The notes beneath the pieces are model-generated. The model made no database searches. It saw nothing but the letters and a program-made list of their open reading frames with translations, and was not told where the DNA came from. From Clusia tigrina (lineage: Eukaryota; Arthropoda; Insecta; Diptera; Clusiidae): a stretch of DNA of 64,000 bases. Every line of letters starts with the position of its first letter. Within the stretch, counting starts at the first letter, position 1. The position numbers and the translations under genes were made by a program. This document shows positions 57,532-64,000 of the stretch, one piece after another. The DNA lies in NCBI GenBank assembly GCA_920105625.2, contig OV050030.1, positions 25,638,016 through 25,702,015 on the forward strand, in the 5' to 3' direction.

Positions 57532-60500
57532 GTGTTGTCCTCAACTAGAGCGCCGTGCTGACGTGTGTTTGTTTCGTTTTCCATTGTACATATTAGCGCT
57601 AAGAATTATTAATTAATTTTTAATTTTATTTTATAGAATTTCAAACCTGCCTTTGTAAATTGTATGTGTATTTGTATATAAGGAGAAAAAACCCTAAGAA
57701 ATTTAATGATATAATTTAAAACCAACCCAAATACTTAAGAGTGTAAGACTTATACAAATTATGCGTATATATATGTGTATATATATACATGCATATATAT
57801 AAATATTAATTATATTTATAAATTCACAAAATAGAAAAACATAAAAAAATAAGAAGTTTCGTAAATTTGTCGTAGTTAAAAGTTGATAAGCTTTCTGCAT
57901 TGTTGTTGATTTTTGGACATATGTTCCATGGCATAATAATCCCCACGTAGTGTCAGTAGAAATTGTTGATCAACAAACGCGAGAGCACAAAACAATAACT
58001 CGCTCAACGTCACATTATCCTGTCAGAAACCCATGTTCTACATAAGCTTCTAGGTATGATTCGAATGAATCCAGAGATAGTTTAATATAATAAATTAATA
58101 TAATAATATCTCTACTGCAAACTTATGTTGGATTTTTGACAGTTATGCCGACCAATCCCGTTAATGTTAATACCGTATAATCTTATTATGCCATGGATTT
58201 TCCATTGATTCTAATAGTTGTTTAGCGGTAATTTAAGACAGTAAAATTTATGTACTTACCAAGAAATAATTCACTTGAATCATGTTCTGAGTCTGAAATA
58301 TTTGGAGTGGAGACATTAGTGATATATCCGAATTAATGGTATTGTTCCAAGATGTAGAAAACGCACTTTCATTATATGATTAACAGCTAGTCCTGTACCA
58401 CTAAATATGTGTTCTATAAACACGGCCTACCCTAGTGGATGCATCAACAATTGTTGTTCAATTCCAGTTCCCTTGTGAACTGCCATTCCCTTTAAGTTCA
58501 AGTTCCATTCAAGCCACTAAAAATGGCTCTCGTTTTCTTGGGATAATTTCACAAGGGAACAATTTGCTGATGCGTACACTCTGCAACAACAGTATGGTCA
58601 GTTGCCAATGTCTTCATAATTCTATAACTTGAAGACAAAAAAGACAAACTTTATGCTTCTTTTCATTATTACATCCATTAAATATTTGCTGTTTCTATTA
58701 TTATCTATATCCATTAAATATATTGCTTTAGCTATATCTAGTTCGTAGCTAAATGGATTTACACATGTATACTCCTCGCTATATAGTTCAAGTGAATAAT
58801 CCATATCTTGATGTAGGTGCGAGTATATCAATTATGGTTTGTCTGCTCGAGAATACAAGGTTGATTTTTGTTTACATTCTCAGTTCTATTACCCGTCTTT
58901 GCCACATATGTGTTTCTGGCAAGTTCTCTTTGTAGATAACTTTGTTTTTCATCAGCCGCTGTCTTTGTGAAAAAAAGGTATTTTATCAGAGCGCAATATT
59001 TTCATCAGTCAAATCGGAGTTATAATAGACCTACTGAGCTCAGGAAGTCTCTGATGAGAACACCATTCAGTTCTTCTCGTATCTTACAACATATAAATAT
59101 TCTGCTATTCAAGCACTTTCTTATCATTTTGCAACCTTCCAAGTAATTCTTCAATTTCCGTCCTTATATAGACTTTTTTCCATATTCTGTTAATTATATT
59201 ATAACGTCCTTATTATTATTTTTGTTTCTTTTGTTATTTGCTCTTTTATTTAAAATGTTTATAATTGTTCGTTGTCACTTTTGGCACCAATTCAAACGTT
59301 CTACTAAGACCCAGGGTAACAGATCTTAAACAGATAATTTCAAACGAAAATATTCTCCATATTATCCCCCTCGCCCAATTTCTTCTCTCTCTCACCCCTT
59401 CTGCCAGTTTATTGGCAATACTTGACAATTTTTCATGTAACTATTTGAAACTTTTAGGGAGTAAATTTTGAAGTCTTCAAGAATATACGCACAGAGATAT
59501 AGAAAAACCGCACATATTGAAAGAGGGAACTGTCTTTTAATGTTGAAGAATTAATTTCCGCAATTAAGAAAAACATGAATATCAACAACAACATTTTACT
59601 CAATTAGTTTTAGAAACAAACTCAGACATTTTTACTTAGAATAAAGTTGAATAATTGATAAATTTTATTTACTCGTATATATATATATATATATAAATAA
59701 ACCAACGAAAAAAAATTTAAATAATTTGCTTAATTAAAAAGAAAAATTTGAATTCAAATATTAAAGGAAACTAAATCCAGATGAGATTTACAACAAAAGT
59801 TTAATTCATTTCATTAACAATGAAAGAATTAAACACTAAATTGCAAGTGCCAAAATCGTATTAAATAGTTTTCTTATGATTGATTATAACAAGACTAAAA
59901 AATGCGGCTACAATTAATAAAAATTATTAAAAGAAAAAATGTATTACAATAAATTACGTGAAAACCAAAGAAAAGTGTTCTTCAACAAATGGAACAACAA
60001 GAACAGAACTCAAATAGAGAAATGCTTCTCGAAGTAAGTTAGTTGTCTCTCTTTAAAGGTCTGTTTCAGTGAAGGTCGTCAGCTTGAAGGCATTAAAACA
60101 GTGCACGATTATTTATTGTTACTTTCTTCAGATGATCCCATTAGTTCTCTGCTTAGTACCCATAAAAAAACAGCGGCAGACAATGAGTGACATAGAAAGG
60201 ACACTTTCATTTGCATAAAAATAATAGTATTGATTCAAAAATGGCAACAATAATTTAAGACTGAGTAGAGTACACGTTTGGAGACGGAATACAATCTCCA
60301 ACTAACACTAATATTTAACAAGGATAAAGGGATTTATCATAACACACGCAGATATATAAAAATGATTAACATCTTGGATGATCGACCGTTTCAAAAACGA
60401 AAAAATAGTCAAACTGAATTGGAATAGATCAGTAGTAGACCCTTGGAGAGAAATACAGCATAGTGACATGCCCAACAATAGCAGAAACGCTTGCACCCCA

Positions 60501-62078
60501 ATGAAGCTCAATTATTCAAGTGTGTTTTCTCTGGTAGTGTTGGGCTAGCATCCCAGAGGATATCACAAAAATTAGGAAACTAGTGGGAGAATAAATATAT
60601 GCCTAATCTTCAGATTGATTCTTGATAGAGATAGATATTTTAGACCTCCAATCTGATCAGATAATGACTAGTAAGGCATATTGTAATAGGAACAGATTAT
60701 ATTCATTTTACTAAGCACAAGTAGTGAAAAAGCTGCTCACTTCGCTGTCATTGAGTTCAAAAAGGAGTGGTGAGAAATATTGCACCATACAATATGAGCC
60801 TGAAACTGAGTTTATTTGCTCCAGACCCAATTAAGGCTATAAGAATGCTCTTATTTTCATATGAACTAGACGAAGAGTTAGTTATCTGGGTAGTTTTGAA
60901 ACTGAATTCATGTACTGCAGACTCTATTAAGAGTAGAAGAATGCTCTTTTTTTCATATGGACTAGGCGAAGAGTTAGTTATCTGGGTAGTTTTGAAACTG
61001 AGTTCATGTACTGCATACCCAATTAAGCCTAGAAGAATGCTCTTATTTTCAGATGGAATAGTCGAGAATTAGTTATCTCGGTAGTTTTTAATAGATTGTG
61101 GTCTTGTTTTATACGTACCATTCTCGTCTAAACAACCATTATCTACCCGTCTTTTCGAACAAGACTGTCCACTATATAACTACATCAAAGAATAGTACTG
61201 CATTGTTCTACCCAGAGAGCTCGTAGTGCTATCTGTTCATCTTGGGAACTGAGCAAACTGATAGTACCTTAGAAGCACAGTGACCTTTGCCAAGAATATC
61301 TGTACTTATGAGACACCACTTCGAGTATAAGGAGCCCACATCATTCACCTATAAGCAATAACTATTCAATATCTGCAAATCAACTCAGTTTCATGATACC
61401 AAAATTATACCTATTTACTTCTTAGCGAAGATTATTTGATTGAAATTTTATTTTGAAACTTACAAGGTTCCAACCTACCCGATTAAGTCTTGCGTACACT
61501 CTCTCACAACTCCTTTTACAAATCCTTAACAGTAAATTAAGGCGACTCTGCGGTCATCTATATTTGATTTAATCAGCATTGCCTTAAATCTGTCATTATT
61601 ATCTACAACAAACACAACAACAAAACACAGTATAGTTAAGATCATGTCTAGATAGCAAATTCTTCAAATGACATGTCATTCGGGAAGTCATGACTACCCG
61701 GCATTTCAGCAGACGACTCAAATGAGAGCTGATATGCTACTCTACGCTTAGTTAAGCACAATTTTAGCTTTTGTGTTAATACGTAAAACTTTGAATAATT
61801 TTTTTAAATTAAATGAACGCAGAAGCGATGGAAAAAAATATTTTTTTTTAGTTAATATAAGAAAATATTTGTGGAACCTTTTGATTCTTTATATGAGAAC
61901 AATTGAAAGCTGCCTTGAAAATTTTATTCTCATACTCATGAACGCTCCGTCACCGCTTACGCTTTTGCTTGTAAAACGCTACCAGCAGCTGATAATTAAA
62001 AATAGAGCCTTTCTCTCCCACTTTTTCTCTTTCTATCTCTCTGTAAACGCAATGAAATATCACTTTCACCTCAAACAG
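57532..62078. other. goliath 3' UTR and gene-poor intergenic or intronic DNA
   Basis: No clear AATAAA could be assigned to gol in the first few hundred bases. A (TA)n run is at about 59676-59696. The only repeat noted is the 96-bp array at 60802. If the gene at 62079 begins left of gol, this stretch is its intron. Confidence 0.5.
60802..61089. repeat. 96-bp tandem repeat, three units, frame-preserving
   Basis: Units start at 60802, 60898 and 60994 (GAAACTGA). The period is exactly 96 = 32 codons, so a 101-codon open frame (60767-61072) spans them (EELVIWVVLKL motif repeated). No other gene evidence. Confidence 0.9.
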
Positions 62079-62894
62079 TTTCTCGGCAGCGAAGAGAGCA
62101 TCCTGGAATATGAGCCTGATCGGTCGGCAGCGGGGGCCGACGGCGCCAGCACCTCTCGCCGACCAGGCACTCGACGTACTAGCGGCGCCATCGCTGACCT
62201 CATACGCAGTCGCGACTTTGTGATTGACTTTCCGCGCATTTTTGTGCTGGAAGCTGGCGGCATTACGGGCACCCGTGAGTCCCTCTTCCCTACACGTTTA
62301 CCGGAGCGCTCCCAGTCTTCGATGTCCTTGTCGCATGCTAAAGATTGGATGACGCTGATGTCGAACAAACTGGACGAGCAACATGGTTTGAGACGCATGC
62401 GCAAGAACAGCGCTCGCTATGATATGCACGAGGTGAGTGACATGACACCTTTTTGCGGAAGCATCCTGCATAACAAATGTAACTTCCACTTACAGAATCT
62501 GCTGGGCATACGAGAATCGGGCAAGAAACGTCGCTCACACTCCGCCGACGGACGTTACTCGTATGGGTATTTCGGGCGCAAGGAGCTGGCAAGCAAGCAG
62601 CAAGTTCCCCAATATGCATCTATTGACACTGACACGCCGACCACTGCCGTCATTGCCGCCAGTGGAAGTCGACGTGAAAGCGTCGTTAGACGTGGTTTCA
62701 CTGAAACTGCCGAGACAACCAGACGTCGCTCTCTGCGGCGGGAAAGCGTTATGCAACTGGCCGAAGTATCCACCAATAGTTCGCCGCCTAGCACAGCACC
62801 TTTGACACGCACGAGCAGCTCCAGTCGTGAGACAACGCCTCCTCTGGACGTCTCCATTACTATACAGGTTAACGGGGAGGGTGTGGAATTTTAG
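62079..62894 (+). CDS. Last two coding exons of an unidentified gene
   Basis: Exon 62079-62432 follows a long pyrimidine tract and CAG (62076-62078). Exon 62496-62894 ends in TAG. Together they give 250 codons, phase 0 at both acceptors. I do not recognise the protein. It is high-GC3, Ser/Arg-rich and mostly disordered, with several RRxS-type motifs ([30 protein letters not shown]). One more ordered block reads [20 protein letters not shown]. It ends VNGEGVEF; V-x-F could be a class II PDZ ligand. This looks like the cytoplasmic tail of a larger, possibly membrane, protein. The upstream exons are not in 57.5-62.0 kb as far as I can see, so they lie left of or around gol. The poly(A) signal is at 63020. 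Confidence 0.75.
   Translation, partial: FLGSEESILEYEPDRSAAGADGASTSRRPGTRRTSGAIADLIRSRDFVIDFPRIFVLEAGGITGTRESLFPTRLPERSQSSMSLSHAKDWMTLMSNKLDEQHGLRRMRKNSARYDMHEVSDMTPFCGSILHNKCNFHLQNLLGIRESGKKRRSHSADGRYSYGYFGRKELASKQQVPQYASIDTDTPTTAVIAASGSRRESVVRRGFTETAETTRRRSLRRESVMQLAEVSTNSSPPSTAPLTRTSSSSRETTPPLDVSITIQVNGEGVEF
62433..62495 (+). other. 63-nt intron, in frame and stop-free
   Basis: GTGAGT donor at 62433 and CTTACAG acceptor ending 62495. It is exactly 21 codons long, on a codon boundary, with no stop (would encode [21 protein letters not shown] if retained; note hydrophobic/Cys content unlike its neighbours). Confidence 0.7.
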
Positions 62895-63019
62895 AATATG
62901 AAGTGGCGCTTCTGCCGCTCAATTGGAGTGTATTCTTACGTGAGATTAATTAAATGAATCTGTAATTAAACACCCTTCGTTTCTACTCTTCTCTTTCTTT
63001 CTCTCTACTAACAAATGTA

Positions 63020-63025
63020 AATAAA
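63020..63025 (+). terminator. Poly(A) signal AATAAA
   Basis: First canonical hexamer after the stop at 62894, about 125 bases into the 3' UTR, with an AT-rich context. Confidence 0.6.
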
Positions 63026-63059
63026 TATATTTAATTACTTTAGACACCTAAGATAAATC

Positions 63060-64000
63060 CTCTACGCCGGATTTTTTTCAGTGTTTCACTTGTTTATTTC
63101 CACAAAGTGTATTACAGTCCACAATCCACAGAGTTAGTTGGGTGGTTGTATTAAATAAAATTAGAGAAAAACAAAATTTCCCTGCAGGTATTTGTGTGGA
63201 AGTTCGAATTCGTGCTCAAGGGAAGTTTCACATTCACATGCGAATTAATTCGATATTTCCCAAATGGTTCTTGTCTGAGGTTTCTGTAAAATTGAAAAAA
63301 TTCCCTTATGAAAGTATGCAATGAAATATTACACCAAAATTATATTTTGGGAAAATTTATTTCAAATACAGTTGGCAAATTTGACGATTTCTTACATAAA
63401 ATAAATTATTTATAATACCCAAAAATTGTTGTATAAGATGGGGTTTCCTTTTAAATGAACGATCTTCTCTAAAAATTTATATATATTCATTCCATAATCG
63501 CCTTTAAAAAAATATGTAAAGCTTTTAGGAACATGTTTCAATGAAGCCAGGAAAAATGTACTTATACATATATTGCAAATATAATAGAATAGGCAGTGTT
63601 CGCTTTACCAGCCTAAAACTAGCTGAAGGTCACTTATTTTCAAATTTGTGTGGAATTACAACAAAAGAACTTAGCGAAGGACCACTTACCAACGAATTGG
63701 AGACAGTTTAGACGACTTAGCGACCTGGATAGGGACAACTTAGTGTAGTTTGTACTTAGAATATTAGTTTCCACATATAAAAATATCAACATTTGTCGGC
63801 AGTCCTGGCAACTTTCTGGAAAGAATGCTCTCAGCAACTTTGTGGCTTTTTGGTAACTGTGTAACCCAACAAGCAGCGAATGTAATATTGCCAGCAAAAT
63901 GTGGGCTGTTCAGTAATTAGTCGAATAAAACCGGAAATATGAAAAATTGTGGGTCTCCAATCCTATAAATGATAAGTTCTAACAGACTTCCTACGGCTTT
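63060..64000. other. Non-coding AT-rich stretch
   Basis: Nothing recognised; short open frames at 63142-63324 and 63640-63897 lack motifs. Confidence 0.5.

Overview
This window reads as euchromatic, AT-rich, intron-rich insect DNA. The best evidence is one well-resolved five-exon gene orthologous to Drosophila goliath (gol), plus a repeat fauna of mariner relics, Jockey/I-type non-LTR retrotransposons with tetranucleotide tails and tRNA-derived SINEs. A higher fly is most likely. A tephritid fruit fly is my guess from overall texture; the sequence does not prove it.

Layout. Positions 1-49.8 kb are gene-poor: AT-rich non-coding DNA holding many decayed mobile elements. These are a TIR element copy cut by the window edge (1), a LINE 3' fragment (2.29-3.26 kb), a hAT-like MITE (4.98-5.17), a 762-bp TIR element (7.77-8.53), a purine tract (12.0-12.6), LINE pieces (13.2, 14.9-15.3), tandem repeats (16.2-16.6), a small MITE (18.05-18.31), a SINE (20.1), three almost complete but dead mariner-superfamily elements (21.44-22.70, 27.95-29.23, 42.56-43.82), further LINE 3' ends (26.1-26.7, 30.1-30.9, 34.5-36.0, 40.7-42.5), more SINEs (38.4, 48.0, 48.3) and several minisatellites. 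A CRE/TATA cluster and a 20-nt putative microexon near 6.2-7.0 kb are the only hints of a transcription unit there.

Positions 49.8-57.5 kb carry gol on the plus strand: a predicted 5' UTR splice acceptor, then coding exons 50120-50672, 50790-50922, 55195-55312, 56793-56944 and 57036-57531. Phases agree at every junction and give a 483-residue protein with signal peptide, PA domain, one membrane helix, RING-H2 finger and a Ser/Pro/Gln-rich tail. Intron 2 (4.27 kb) holds a ~178-bp tandem array, two inverted repeats (one a long hairpin) and a LINE 3' end. Intron 3 holds a mariner tail.

Positions 57.5-62.1 kb show no genes. Positions 62.08-62.89 kb hold the last two coding exons of an unidentified plus-strand gene rich in basophilic phosphorylation-type motifs. 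Its final intron is 63 nt, a multiple of three without a stop, so retained and spliced forms would both be open. A poly(A) signal follows.

The only gene whose function can be stated is gol, an endosomal PA-TM-RING E3 ubiquitin ligase. I found no operon-like, CRISPR-like or defence-type system. The most unusual things are the 3n exitron-like intron, the long hairpin inside gol, the nested retroelement insertions with readable target-site duplications, and a SINE family with doubled A-box heads.
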